A stretch of 64,000 nt of DNA from Prevotella sp. UBA4217 (GTDB lineage Bacteria; Bacteroidota; Bacteroidia; Bacteroidales; Bacteroidaceae): NCBI GenBank assembly GCA_002379425.1, contig DFTH01000004.1, forward strand, positions 62,001-126,000, given 5' to 3'. This document shows positions 18,241 to 28,200 of this stretch, piece by piece. The notes under the pieces were generated by a model. It was not told the origin of the DNA, searched no databases, and was given only the letters and a program-made list of their open reading frames with translations. Both the position numbers and the translations under genes were made by a program. Position 1 is the first letter of the stretch. Each line of letters opens with the position of its first letter.

Positions 18241-18343
18241 TCTAACTAACTTATTATCAACTATTCATTACTCATTCTATTTTCACGCTGCAAAATTACA
18301 CATAAAAAAAGAAATTGTATCTCTTTAATCGAAAAAAAGTCAC

Positions 18344-18355
18344 GTAAACGTTTGC
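18344..18355 (+). promoter_or_regulatory. LacI-type operator (probable autoregulation)
   Basis: GTAAACGTTTGC is a near-perfect palindrome with the central CG of LacI/GalR-family operators. It lies about 20 bp upstream of the -7 box of the lacI-family gene, where a bound repressor would block RNA polymerase. No second copy was noticed elsewhere in the window. Confidence 0.65.
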
Positions 18356-18374
18356 GCTTATGGAAAGAATTATG

Positions 18375-18382
18375 TATCTTTG
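18375..18382 (+). promoter_or_regulatory. -7 box of the LacI-family regulator gene
   Basis: TATCTTTG. Transcription would start near 18389, so the in-frame TTG at 18380 cannot be the start codon. Confidence 0.75.
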
Positions 18383-18397
18383 CAGCGTGTAGAGAGA

Positions 18398-19429
18398 ATG
18401 AGCATGGCAAACAACAAGCATAGAACATCATTGAAAGACCTCGCAAAAGAGTTGGGTGTCAGTATCGCGACTGTCAGTAGGGCTTTGCGCAGTTCTCCTG
18501 AGATCGGACTTGAAATGCAGGGAAAGGTGAAAGAACTGGCAAAGCGATTGAATTATCGTCCAAATCCTTTTGCCCAGAGCCTGAGGAAAGAAGCACCGAG
18601 AATGATAGGTGTCGTGGTGCCCAATCTGGTGACACACTATTACGCGGCCGTCCTCGACGGTATAGAGGATGAGGCCAAGAAAGCCGGCTATTCGGTTATT
18701 AGTGCTAACACGCACGAGCAGAGCGAAGCAGAAGTGACGGCCATCGACAACTTTATCAGCCTTCATGTGGAGGGTATTATCGCTTGTCTTTCGCAGAACA
18801 CGACAGACTACAGTCATTTTGAGGAGATCTCAAAGATGGATATTCCCTTGGTTTTCTTCGGGCGGACCTGTATGACAGACAAGTTCTCCAGTGTGACGGC
18901 TAATGGTGATGAGGCAGCCCAGGAGGCGACTCAACATCTGATAGATACGGGAAGCCGTCGTATCGCGTTCATCGGCGGTCCGAATCATCTGGATATGGTC
19001 AGACGGCGTAAGCATGGTTATCTGGAGGCCTTGAAAGAAAACCGTATCCCTATCGACAGGGAACTGGTTGTCTGTGAGAAGATTGATTATGAATGGGCCT
19101 TGCAGGAGACGACGCGGCTCTTGCAGATGGAAAATCGTCCGGATGCCATCTTAGCCTTCAACGATATTATTACGTTTGCGGCTTTCACGGCCATCAAGCA
19201 GTCCGGACTTTGCATCCCTGATGATGTGGCACTGATAGGCTTCACGGACGATGTCCATGCAAGATATGTCACTCCGCGGATGTCGGCTATCGAGGATCAG
19301 TCGCACGAGATGGGCAAGGTGGCCTGCCAGTTGCTTTTGAAGAATATTAACGGCGATTCCAATATATACAAGAAGATCGTTCCGCAGAAGTTGGTCATAC
19401 GCGAGACATCGGCAAAGAAACAATCCTGA
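18398..19429 (+). CDS. LacI/GalR-family transcriptional regulator
   Basis: A 343-residue regulator. The N-terminal helix-turn-helix (SLKDLAKELGVSIATVSRAL) is followed by the hinge helix RPNPFAQSLR and a periplasmic-binding-protein-like sensor domain (IGVVVPNLVTHYYAAVLDGI ... DVALIGFTDD). It should bind a sugar or sugar phosphate and control sugar genes, including itself through the palindrome at 18344. Start at ATG 18398 or 18404, just after a short AGAGAG leader. The next gene begins 35 bp downstream, so it heads the run LacI, sensor 1, possibly on to sensor 2, GH31 and GH2. Confidence 0.93.
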   Translation: MSMANNKHRTSLKDLAKELGVSIATVSRALRSSPEIGLEMQGKVKELAKRLNYRPNPFAQSLRKEAPRMIGVVVPNLVTHYYAAVLDGIEDEAKKAGYSVISANTHEQSEAEVTAIDNFISLHVEGIIACLSQNTTDYSHFEEISKMDIPLVFFGRTCMTDKFSSVTANGDEAAQEATQHLIDTGSRRIAFIGGPNHLDMVRRRKHGYLEALKENRIPIDRELVVCEKIDYEWALQETTRLLQMENRPDAILAFNDIITFAAFTAIKQSGLCIPDDVALIGFTDDVHARYVTPRMSAIEDQSHEMGKVACQLLLKNINGDSNIYKKIVPQKLVIRETSAKKQS

Positions 19430-19464
19430 TAACGAACCTAAAAACGAATTAAGAAATATAACCT

Positions 19465-22050
19465 ATGAAACGTTCAATACTAACCTTTTCTTTTCTTATG
19501 GCGTGGATCATGTTGGCAGAGTGTGCCATCATCCCCGACATGAAATTCCGTCGGATTGACACCCGCGAGGGATTGTCGAATTCCATGGTGAGCAGTATCC
19601 TGCGCGATTCGCAGGGCTATATGTGGTTTGGTACCGGCTACGGACTGAACCGATACGACGGGTATCGCGTACGTACCTATTATTCATACGACAAGGACAC
19701 GACGACACTCCGTAATAACCGTATCGATGAGATCCAGGAAGCCCATGGCGGACGGCTCTGGCTGAAGCAGGGCATGAACTACTCCCTCTATGACCCTGTG
19801 ACGGAGAAGGTCGATCGGAATCCTGGCCGTTGGCTGAATAGTCAGGGCATCAAAGGAGGAATAGAGAGCCTGCATGTGGATTCAAAGAAGAACTACTGGA
19901 TAAAGACCTACGAGGACGGTTTCTACTATTTTAACCCTGAGACCAAGAAGGTCACCCATATCGCCTTCGGCTATGGCCCAAAGGAGTTCGACAAGGAGTT
20001 TGGCGTTTCTGCATACGCAGAGAGTAAAGAGGGGATGATCCTTGTCTCGACGTACGGCGAACTGATGTGCATTGATGGCGAACGTGGAAAAGTGCTCTGG
20101 AAGGAAGACCATGTGAAGCGGGCCCTTGATGCCTATAACGACTATTGGGTGACCGTCGATAAGGACCAGAATATCTGGGTAATCACACACTCCACGGGTA
20201 CCTATATTTATATGAAAGGGGAGAAGCGGTGGTACACGTCGCTGACGGAACTGATGCGGGCACAGGGTTACGAGAATGTGCCGGACAACATCTTGGTGTG
20301 GGAAGTGTGCTACGACAATAAGGGCTATCTCTGGGTAGGAACGGACCACCTTGGCGTGCTGGTGCTCGATACGGAAAACAAAGTATGGCGTCAGTTTACC
20401 AACGTGAAGGGAGACGAGACGACGCTGCCAGATATCACCATTAAGCATCTCTATCTTGACCAGTTGGGCCGTATGTGGCTCGCCAGTTATAAGAATGGCG
20501 TGGCCATGTGTTCCGAGGCCATGTCTAACTTTACCAGTCTGGCCGTTGGCGATATCAATGCCATCTGTGAGGATCAGGAGGGCAATTACTGGTTGGGCAA
20601 GAACGATGGTGGAATCATTAAGATGGATTCGAAGACGTTGGAGCCCCTGGAGACCTTCACCAAGCAGAGTCTTGGGGTACCGAGTGACATTATCGTCGGC
20701 AGTTATGCTGCCAAGGACGGTGCATTGTGGTTTGGTACTTACGAAGGTGGACTGCTCAGATACAAGGACGGCCACTGGACCAATTATCGTACGACCGATT
20801 CGGGAAGTGCGCTGGTTACCAATAATATCTGGGGCATTACAGAGGACAAGTGGGGACACATCTGGGTCGGCGTGCTTGGTGGCGGTGCCGTTCGCATTGA
20901 TAAGAATACAGGCAGACAGCGTTCGTTTACGACAGAGAATTCCGTTTTGAAGACTGTGTGGACAAACAGTATCTCTACTGCTTCCAACGGATGGATCGTG
21001 TTAGGCAACTCCGAGTATTACGCCCTGATAAATCCCGGTAACTTCAAGGTCGTCAACGGAACATTCCCGGAGGAGGACGGGATGAAAGCCATTACCGTCT
21101 CCACCGCGACGACACAAGCCGTGATCGACAGCCGTGGCTTGTTATGGCAGTGCTCTCCCTCTGGCGTGGTAATCTATGACCGCAAGACCGGACAGAAGAC
21201 ACTGTTGGACATGAAGTCGGGCCTTCATGGTTCCAATGCCGTCTCCGTGACGGAGGATACCCGTCATACGATGTGGGTGGCGACCGACCATGGCGTATCC
21301 AATATCACACCGCTCAAGCAGGATGACGGTTCTTGGATATTCACCATCCGAAGTTTCAACGACCGCGACGGCCTGCAGCCAGGACCGTTCAACCAGCGTG
21401 CCATCTACTGCTCGCGTTCAGGCGAACTGCTGTTGGGCGGACAGGATGGCCTTGACATCATCAGTACTCTGAAGTTGGGCAATGGCGACAGCAAAGAGCG
21501 TCCTGTCTTCAGCGGACTGGTTCTCTTCGACCATGAAGTAGAGGTAGGGGAGAGGATTGATGGTCGGCTGATACTGAAGAAGGCCCTGGATATGCAGCGG
21601 GAGATCAGTCTCTCCTACGATCAGAACCAGTTCACGATCCACATGGCGTCCGACAATGGTGGCGTGAACAACAGCACCCGTTTCATTTATCAGTTGGAAG
21701 GCTTCAACGATAAGTGGATCAAGACCACGGCCAGTAATCCTGACATCACCTATATGTCCCTGCCGCCAGGCAGTTATACCCTCTGTGTCAGGATGCTGAA
21801 GGACGACGGTACGATGGGTGAGGTGGAGAGCCGGCTCGACATCTCCATTGGTTCCCCTTGGTACCGTTCATGGTGGGCCTGGCTGTGCTATCTCCTGATA
21901 GCCGTGGTGCTCTTCTTCGGTTGGAAGCCTGCTGCACGTCTTCTGAAGGAGTGGAAGGAAAGGCGTCCTCAGCGACAGGAAGTGGAGCCTCAGCAGGAGA
22001 ACGAGGAAGAAAAAATCGAGGAGGCTGTCCTGATGGATGAAGATGAATGA
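19465..22050 (+). CDS. Propeller/Y_Y_Y membrane sensor without kinase or DNA-binding output
   Basis: An 861-residue protein: signal peptide (about 1-20), a periplasmic two-bladed Reg_prop propeller (repeats such as GYMWFGTGYGLNRYDGY, GYLWVGTDHLGVLVL, GHIWVGVLGGGAVRID), a Y_Y_Y domain (about 710-790), one membrane segment (WWAWLCYLLIAVVLFFGW), then only about 45 cytoplasmic residues, Arg/Glu-rich and ending EEAVLMDEDE. This is the sensor half of a hybrid two-component system with everything after the membrane missing. It is a tandem paralogue of the next gene, which keeps part of a kinase and has the same tail. It may work as a co-receptor. The stop is not a frameshift of a longer gene; no kinase remnant follows. 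Confidence 0.88.
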   Translation: MKRSILTFSFLMAWIMLAECAIIPDMKFRRIDTREGLSNSMVSSILRDSQGYMWFGTGYGLNRYDGYRVRTYYSYDKDTTTLRNNRIDEIQEAHGGRLWLKQGMNYSLYDPVTEKVDRNPGRWLNSQGIKGGIESLHVDSKKNYWIKTYEDGFYYFNPETKKVTHIAFGYGPKEFDKEFGVSAYAESKEGMILVSTYGELMCIDGERGKVLWKEDHVKRALDAYNDYWVTVDKDQNIWVITHSTGTYIYMKGEKRWYTSLTELMRAQGYENVPDNILVWEVCYDNKGYLWVGTDHLGVLVLDTENKVWRQFTNVKGDETTLPDITIKHLYLDQLGRMWLASYKNGVAMCSEAMSNFTSLAVGDINAICEDQEGNYWLGKNDGGIIKMDSKTLEPLETFTKQSLGVPSDIIVGSYAAKDGALWFGTYEGGLLRYKDGHWTNYRTTDSGSALVTNNIWGITEDKWGHIWVGVLGGGAVRIDKNTGRQRSFTTENSVLKTVWTNSISTASNGWIVLGNSEYYALINPGNFKVVNGTFPEEDGMKAITVSTATTQAVIDSRGLLWQCSPSGVVIYDRKTGQKTLLDMKSGLHGSNAVSVTEDTRHTMWVATDHGVSNITPLKQDDGSWIFTIRSFNDRDGLQPGPFNQRAIYCSRSGELLLGGQDGLDIISTLKLGNGDSKERPVFSGLVLFDHEVEVGERIDGRLILKKALDMQREISLSYDQNQFTIHMASDNGGVNNSTRFIYQLEGFNDKWIKTTASNPDITYMSLPPGSYTLCVRMLKDDGTMGEVESRLDISIGSPWYRSWWAWLCYLLIAVVLFFGWKPAARLLKEWKERRPQRQEVEPQQENEEEKIEEAVLMDEDE

Positions 22051-22093
22051 TGAGGGTCGTTTTGGAGCCCAAGCGAAGTTTTTAACGAATTTG

Positions 22094-22125
22094 TTTGTCT
22101 GTTTCACAGAATTTGCATAAATTTG
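22094..22125 (+). promoter_or_regulatory. Promoter before the second sensor gene
   Basis: TTTG (22094-22097), 20 bp, then TAAATTTG (22118-22125): a full match to the Bacteroides -33/-7 pattern. The second sensor and the genes after it can therefore be expressed without the LacI-gene promoter. Confidence 0.7.
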
Positions 22126-22153
22126 TGGCGGAATAGAAACTAGATACCTATAT

Positions 22154-25100
22154 ATGAAACAACTGCTGACGCTACTGCTTATGGTACTCACCCTCGGGAC
22201 GAGTGCTCAGAATACAGAAATTCCAGATATGAAGTTCCGTCGTCTTGATACGCGCGACGGCTTGTCTAACTCTCAGATCAATTATATCTTCCAGGATTCC
22301 AAAGGGTTTGTCTGGATTGGGACCTCATACGGACTGAACCGTTATGACGGCTATCGCTTCCGTACGTTCTACTCGGATCCGAGTGACACGACGACGCTGC
22401 GTAACAACTATGTGGATATGGTCTGGGAAGATATTGATGGCAATCTCTGGGTCAGGCAGGGCATGAACTACAGTCTGTTTAACCCCGTCACGGAGAAGGT
22501 GATACGCAATCCGTCCCCCCTGTTGGCGAAGATCGGTATCACGGGAGGCATCGACCGTATCCATGTCGATTCCAAGAAGAATCTCTGGGTGAAGACCTAC
22601 GACAATGGTCTCTATTGCTATAATCCCCATACCAAGAAGAAGTCGCTGACGAAGTATGGCTACGACCCCGAGACTTTTGCCTACGAGTTCTGGTTCTCTT
22701 CCATGACGGATGACGACGGGAAGTTGATCGTGGCTTCCAGTGACGGCGATATCATGGCAGTGGATGGCGAGAGGGGTAAGGTGGTCTGGAAAGACTCCTA
22801 TATGAAGGAGCACGGCGGACAGTCGAGTGTCGATTACCGTGTCGTACTCGACTCCCAGAAGAATATCTGGGTGTTGTCTAATGGCCTTACCTTTATCTAT
22901 CTTCCGAAAGAGAAGCGCTGGTATAACTCCCTGAATCAGTATCTGAGCGACAACGGCATCGAACCGTTACCCGACAATCTCTTTATCTGGGATATGGTGG
23001 CCGACCAGAGAGGATGGCTGTGGTTTGCCACAGACCATGAGGGTTTGATCATCATCGACACGAAGAACAAGCAGAAGAAACAGTTCCTGAACAATAAGTT
23101 CGACCAGTCTTCCCTGAGTGAGAATACCGTAAAGCGCCTGATGCTTGACAAGGCGGGCAATATGTGGATCGGTGCCTATAGGAGTGGACTGAATCAGTAT
23201 ATCGAGAAACTCTCAGGCTTCAGCCTCTTGGAGTTGGGAGATATCAACACGACGACTGAGGATACACAGGGAAACTTCTGGCTGGGAACCGACAACCGCG
23301 GTGTTATCAAATATAATCCTAAGACTGGTGAGACGGAGATATTTGACAAGGCTCGTTGTGGCTTTGCCTCTAATATCATGGTGGCAAGCCATGGCGCTAA
23401 GGACGGTTCGGTATGGTTCGGCACCTACAATGGTGGTCTGATCCATATCGACAAGAACGGCAATACGAAGAACTACCTCCCCTCCAATGCCGAAGGCGGA
23501 CTGCTGAATAATAACGTGTGGTCGGTGACGGAGGATAAGTGGGGACGTATCTGGATAGGAACACTGGGCAACGGTGTGCAGATGCTCGACCCGAAGACGG
23601 GCAAGTTCAAGACCTGGAGTTCTTATAACACTGCCCTGAAGGAGAATTTCATGACCTCGTTGGCTTGGATCAATAAGGGTTGGCTGATGGCAGGTCATGG
23701 TCAGTTCTATTCCTTGATAAATCCCGTAAGTGGCAAGGTTATCAATGTGAATATTCCCGTTATTCCCGGCAAGGTGGCTGCAGGCGCAAGTACCATCTGT
23801 GTCATGGAAGACAGCCGTGGACTCGTCTGGCACGGTTCGTCGGCAGGGTGCTGTATTGTGGATGGCAAGACGGGCCAGCAGACGATGCTTGACATGAACA
23901 GCGGTCTTCTGGGCTCAACGGTCGTGGGTATCGTTGAGGACCTCCAGCATACGATGTGGGTGGTGACGGAGCATGGCATTTCCAATGTGACGCCCATGAA
24001 GGAGGAGAATGGAGAATGGAGTTTCGTTGTCAGGACTTTCAGTTCGAAGGATGGCTTACAGCAGGGCACCTACAACCAGCGCTCCGTCAGTGTGACGCGC
24101 GACGGACTCGTGCTTGTCGGTGGTGTCGGTGGCGTGGATATCATCAACCCGAAACTCATGACCAATGCCGACAACAAGGAGCGTCCAATCTTTAGCGGCC
24201 TGAAACTATTTGGTCAGCAGATGAGGGTAGGGGAAGAGTATAACGGTCATGTCATTCTCAAAAAGGCCCTTGACGACAGCGAGGAGTTGGTCCTCCGATA
24301 CGACGAGAACCAGTTTACCATCCAGTTGGGTACGGACAAGGGTGAGGTCCACAACCCTTCGCGTTTTGTCTATATGCTCGAAGGCTTCAGTGATAAGTGG
24401 ATCAAGACGGAGGAGTCGGATCCGAACATCACTTATATGTCGCTCAAGCACGGAAGCACCTATACCCTTCATGTCAGGATGCTTAACGACAATGGTACGA
24501 TGGGTGAGATAGAGCGTACGTTGGAGATAACCATCACCCCGCCATTATGGCGCACCCGCTGGATGATGCTGCTCTATATCCTGGCCGTGCTGGCGGTAGC
24601 CCTGTGGTGGCGCTGGCGTTTCCTCCGTCAGCAGAAAGAGAGGATGGAACTGGAGCAGTTGCGCCGTGAGACGGAGAAGAAGCACTGGATGAGCGAGATG
24701 AAGAAAAAGATGTCGATAGAGAAGGAATCGCAGGTTTTCGTGGCCGGCGAAAACGGTGTCCAGGAGGCTACGCAGACGGTGGAGTTTGAGCGGACTAATA
24801 TCGTGCAACTGTTCCGTGAGGTATGTGATGAATTCAAGGTTCCCGAAGGTAAGGACATACGGCTCTCTTTCTTCCCGTTCGTGGATGTGCTGGAGGTTAT
24901 GGCCAACAAGCCCATGCTGAGGGAGATGCTCCAGATACTGCTGGCCAATTCCATTGCCTTCTCGCCGAGTGGTACAAAGATCAAGGTGTATGTGGAGAAG
25001 GAGCAGGGCAAGGCCCTCATTCGTGTCGCCGACAGTGGGGTCGGGATACCTGATGAGGTGAAGTCGCATCTATTCGAGGAGATTATCGGTGATGATGATT

Positions 25101-25261
25101 CGCCTAATCTCCATAAAGTGTTCGACATCGTGGAGGCCCATCATGGCACCATCCATGCAGAAGAGAACCGTGGCGGGGGTACGGTGTTCGTTATCCAGAT
25201 GCCCTGCGCTGAGGATGTCGAAGTGGAAGAGGCTGTCCTCATGGATGATAATGAAGGATAA
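22154..25261 (+). CDS. Propeller/Y_Y_Y membrane sensor with degenerate histidine-kinase domain
   Basis: A 1035-residue paralogue of the preceding gene. Signal peptide (about 1-19, ending TSAQ), propeller repeats (GFVWIGTSYGLNRYDGY, GWLWFATDHEGLIIID, GRIWIGTLGNGVQML), Y_Y_Y domain, and a membrane segment (MLLYILAVLAVALWWRW) near residue 805. The cytoplasmic part has an ATPase-like domain with LLANSIAFSPSG (N-box position) and VADSGVGIPDE (G1), but the dimerisation helix region is short and lacks any SHEFRTPL-type H-box, and the G2 glycine loop is not recognisable. No receiver or AraC domain follows, unlike full hybrid sensors. It ends VEEAVLMDDNEG, matching the tail of its neighbour. It likely senses glycan fragments; its output is unclear. 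Confidence 0.88.
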   Translation: MKQLLTLLLMVLTLGTSAQNTEIPDMKFRRLDTRDGLSNSQINYIFQDSKGFVWIGTSYGLNRYDGYRFRTFYSDPSDTTTLRNNYVDMVWEDIDGNLWVRQGMNYSLFNPVTEKVIRNPSPLLAKIGITGGIDRIHVDSKKNLWVKTYDNGLYCYNPHTKKKSLTKYGYDPETFAYEFWFSSMTDDDGKLIVASSDGDIMAVDGERGKVVWKDSYMKEHGGQSSVDYRVVLDSQKNIWVLSNGLTFIYLPKEKRWYNSLNQYLSDNGIEPLPDNLFIWDMVADQRGWLWFATDHEGLIIIDTKNKQKKQFLNNKFDQSSLSENTVKRLMLDKAGNMWIGAYRSGLNQYIEKLSGFSLLELGDINTTTEDTQGNFWLGTDNRGVIKYNPKTGETEIFDKARCGFASNIMVASHGAKDGSVWFGTYNGGLIHIDKNGNTKNYLPSNAEGGLLNNNVWSVTEDKWGRIWIGTLGNGVQMLDPKTGKFKTWSSYNTALKENFMTSLAWINKGWLMAGHGQFYSLINPVSGKVINVNIPVIPGKVAAGASTICVMEDSRGLVWHGSSAGCCIVDGKTGQQTMLDMNSGLLGSTVVGIVEDLQHTMWVVTEHGISNVTPMKEENGEWSFVVRTFSSKDGLQQGTYNQRSVSVTRDGLVLVGGVGGVDIINPKLMTNADNKERPIFSGLKLFGQQMRVGEEYNGHVILKKALDDSEELVLRYDENQFTIQLGTDKGEVHNPSRFVYMLEGFSDKWIKTEESDPNITYMSLKHGSTYTLHVRMLNDNGTMGEIERTLEITITPPLWRTRWMMLLYILAVLAVALWWRWRFLRQQKERMELEQLRRETEKKHWMSEMKKKMSIEKESQVFVAGENGVQEATQTVEFERTNIVQLFREVCDEFKVPEGKDIRLSFFPFVDVLEVMANKPMLREMLQILLANSIAFSPSGTKIKVYVEKEQGKALIRVADSGVGIPDEVKSHLFEEIIGDDDSPNLHKVFDIVEAHHGTIHAEENRGGGTVFVIQMPCAEDVEVEEAVLMDDNEG

Positions 25262-25290
25262 ATTATAACTAAAACTATAACAAAAACCGT

Positions 25291-28200
25291 ATGAAGAAAT
25301 TTGTAATGATGGCATCTGCATGGCTGGTGGCCGGGATGGTTATGGCCGCTGACATACAGACCAATGGTAACAGTGTGACGATCCGTCCTGATGGAGGTCA
25401 GGCGAAAGTGATCTGTCTTGAAGTGATGAATGATAACATTATACGGGTTCGTGCCACTTCTGAGGGAAGTCTGCCCCAGAAGCCTCAGAGCCTGATGATC
25501 GTGCCGCAGAAGGCTCCCGCCAAGGGCAGTTATACTGTCAGCGAGGAGGGCGGTAATGTCGTGGTAAAAGCCAAGAACGTAAAAGCCGTTGTAGATAAGG
25601 CTACTGGCGAGGTGGCTTTCTTCGATGCAGAGGGGAAACAACTCCTGAAAGAATCGAAGGACGGCAAGCAGTTTAAGAATTTCACCGTTCCGGAGCGGGA
25701 ATACGGTCTGAAAGGCGGTCCTGCCATCACGGAGGAGATGAAGCATGGCCTGACCTGGCAGATGAAGTTCGACTCCCCCGACGATGAGGCGTTCTATGGA
25801 TTGGGTCAGCATCAGAGTGAGGAGTTCAATATGAAGGGCAAGAATGAGGACCTGTTCCAGTATAACACGAAGGTGAGTATCCCCTTCGTGCTCTCCAACA
25901 GGCATTACGGCATCCTGTGGGACAGTTATAGTTACTGTCGCTTTGGCAGTCCCGATGACTATCTGCAGTTGAACCGTGCCTTCAAACTCTACGATCGCCA
26001 GGGTAAGGCCGGTCATCTCACGGGCACATATATTGACAAGGACGGCAAGCGGCTTGTGCGCGACGAGGACAGCATCTATTATGAGTATGCCTTCCCCGCC
26101 ACCTCCGAGATTGCCGTAAAGACAGATAACGGCGGCATCAAGAACTTGCCGCAGGGCTTCAACCTGCAGGGTGCCAGCGTCATCTACGAGGGCTTCATCG
26201 AGCCAGAGTGCTGTGGTAAGGGACGGAGCAGCGAGAGCCATCAAGTTGGCTTGAATGGCCGAGTCGCGACGGAACTCGGCGAAGCCAAGTGTACGGGCAA
26301 GGCCCAGGACTACCAGTTCATCCTCTACTACTCGGGCTATGTGAAGGTGTATATCGACGGCAAGGAGGTGGTGCCCGAGCGCTGGCGTACAGCATGGAAC
26401 CCCAATGCCTATAAGTTCACCGCCCAGGTGCGCAAGGGTGTGCGCAACCAGTTGCGCATCGAGTGGCAGCCCGACGGCGGCGAGGCCTACTGCGGCCTGC
26501 GCGTGGCCGCACCCCGCAGTGCCGAGGAGCGCGGGAAACTCTCCATCTGGAGCGAGATGGCCAAGGACATGGACTACTACTTCATCGCCGGCGACAACCT
26601 CGACGAGGTGATCTCCGGCTACCGCACGCTGACGGGTAAGGCTTCGCTCTACCCCAAGTGGGTGCTTGGCTTCTGGCAGAGCCGTGAGCGCTATAAGACC
26701 TCGGGTGAGATCGAGGAGACGCTCGCTGAGTTCCGCAAGCGCCAGATTCCCGTGGATAACATCGTGCAGGACTGGAACTACTGGAAACTCGACTCCTGGG
26801 GCAGCCACCAGTTCGAGACCTCGCGCTATCCCAACCCGCAGGCCATGCTCGACTCCGTTCATGCCATGCACGGACGTTTCATGATCTCCGTATGGCCGAA
26901 GTTCTATGATACGGTGGATAACTACAAGGAACTCGACAAGAACGGCTGGATGTACCATCAGGCCGTGAAGGATGATATCCACGACTGGCTCGGCTTCCGC
27001 GGCTCTTTCTATGATGCCTATCAGCCTGAGGCCCGCAAGATGTTCTGGCGCCAGATGGACGAGAATCTCTATTCAAAGTACAACCACGATGGCATCGCCG
27101 GTGTCGATGCCTGGTGGATGGATGCTTCCGAGCCCAACGTGCGCGACTGCACCCCGATGTGGTATCGCAAGGCCCTCAGCGGTCCGACGGCACTGGGTAC
27201 TGCTACCGAATACTTCAATGCCTACTCCACGGTGAATGCCGATGCCATCTACAACGGCCAGCGCTCTGTCTATAAGGGTAAGGCCAATGAGCCACGCGTG
27301 TTCCTGCTCACCCGTAGCGGATTTGCCGGCGAGCAGCGCTATTCTACCGCTACCTGGAGTGGTGATATCGCCACTCGCTGGGAGGATATGCGTGCCCAGA
27401 TGACGGCAGGACTGAACTACTCGATGTCGGGCATCCCCTTCTGGGGTATGGACCAGGGCGGCTTCTGTGTGGAGAACCGCTACGTGGCTGCCCAGCAACT
27501 CTATGATCAGAAGGGTATCGAGAACGAAGACCTGAAGGAGTGGCGCGAACTGCAGGCTCGCTGGAACCAGTTCGGTGCCTTTATCCCCCTCTTCCGCGCC
27601 CACGGTCAGTGGCCGCTGCGCGAGATATGGAACATCGCACCGGAGGATCATCCCGCCTACAAGTCGTTCGTCTATTATGACAAACTGCGCTACCGTCTGA
27701 TGCCTTACCTCTACTCGATGGCAGGCTGGGCCCACTTCAAGGACTACACGCTGATGCGTGCCCTCGTGATGGACTTTGGTGGCGACAAGAACGTGGAGAA
27801 CATCGGCAACCAGTGGATGTTCGGACCTGCCCTGATGGCCTGCCCCGTGGGCTACTACAAGGCTCGCAACCGCAGCGTCTATTTCCCGGAGCAGTGTGGC
27901 TGGTACAACCTCTATACGGGTGAGTATATCCAGGGTGGTCAGCGCCTGGTGGTGGATGCGCCTTACGAGTGCATTCCCGTCTATGTGCGCGAGGGTGCCA
28001 TCATCCCCTTCGGTCCTGAGATGCAGTGGAGTGACGAGAAGCCCGCTGAACTCATCAACCTCTACGTCTATGCAGGCAAGGACGGCCAGTTCCAACTCTA
28101 TGAGGACGAGGGCACAAACTACAACTACGAGAAGGGCAAGTACGCCACCATCGACATCACCTACGACGATGCTTCCAAGACCGTCAACTTCGGTGCCCGC

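Noticed and set aside
25141..26982. 613-codon open frame on the minus strand opposite the GH31 gene
   Set aside because: It lies antisense to a GH31 gene with a signal peptide and catalytic motifs; the translation has no recognisable domain and follows from the GC-rich codon pattern.
27073..28095. 340-codon minus-strand frame opposite GH31
   Set aside because: Antisense to the conserved catalytic part of GH31; no motif.
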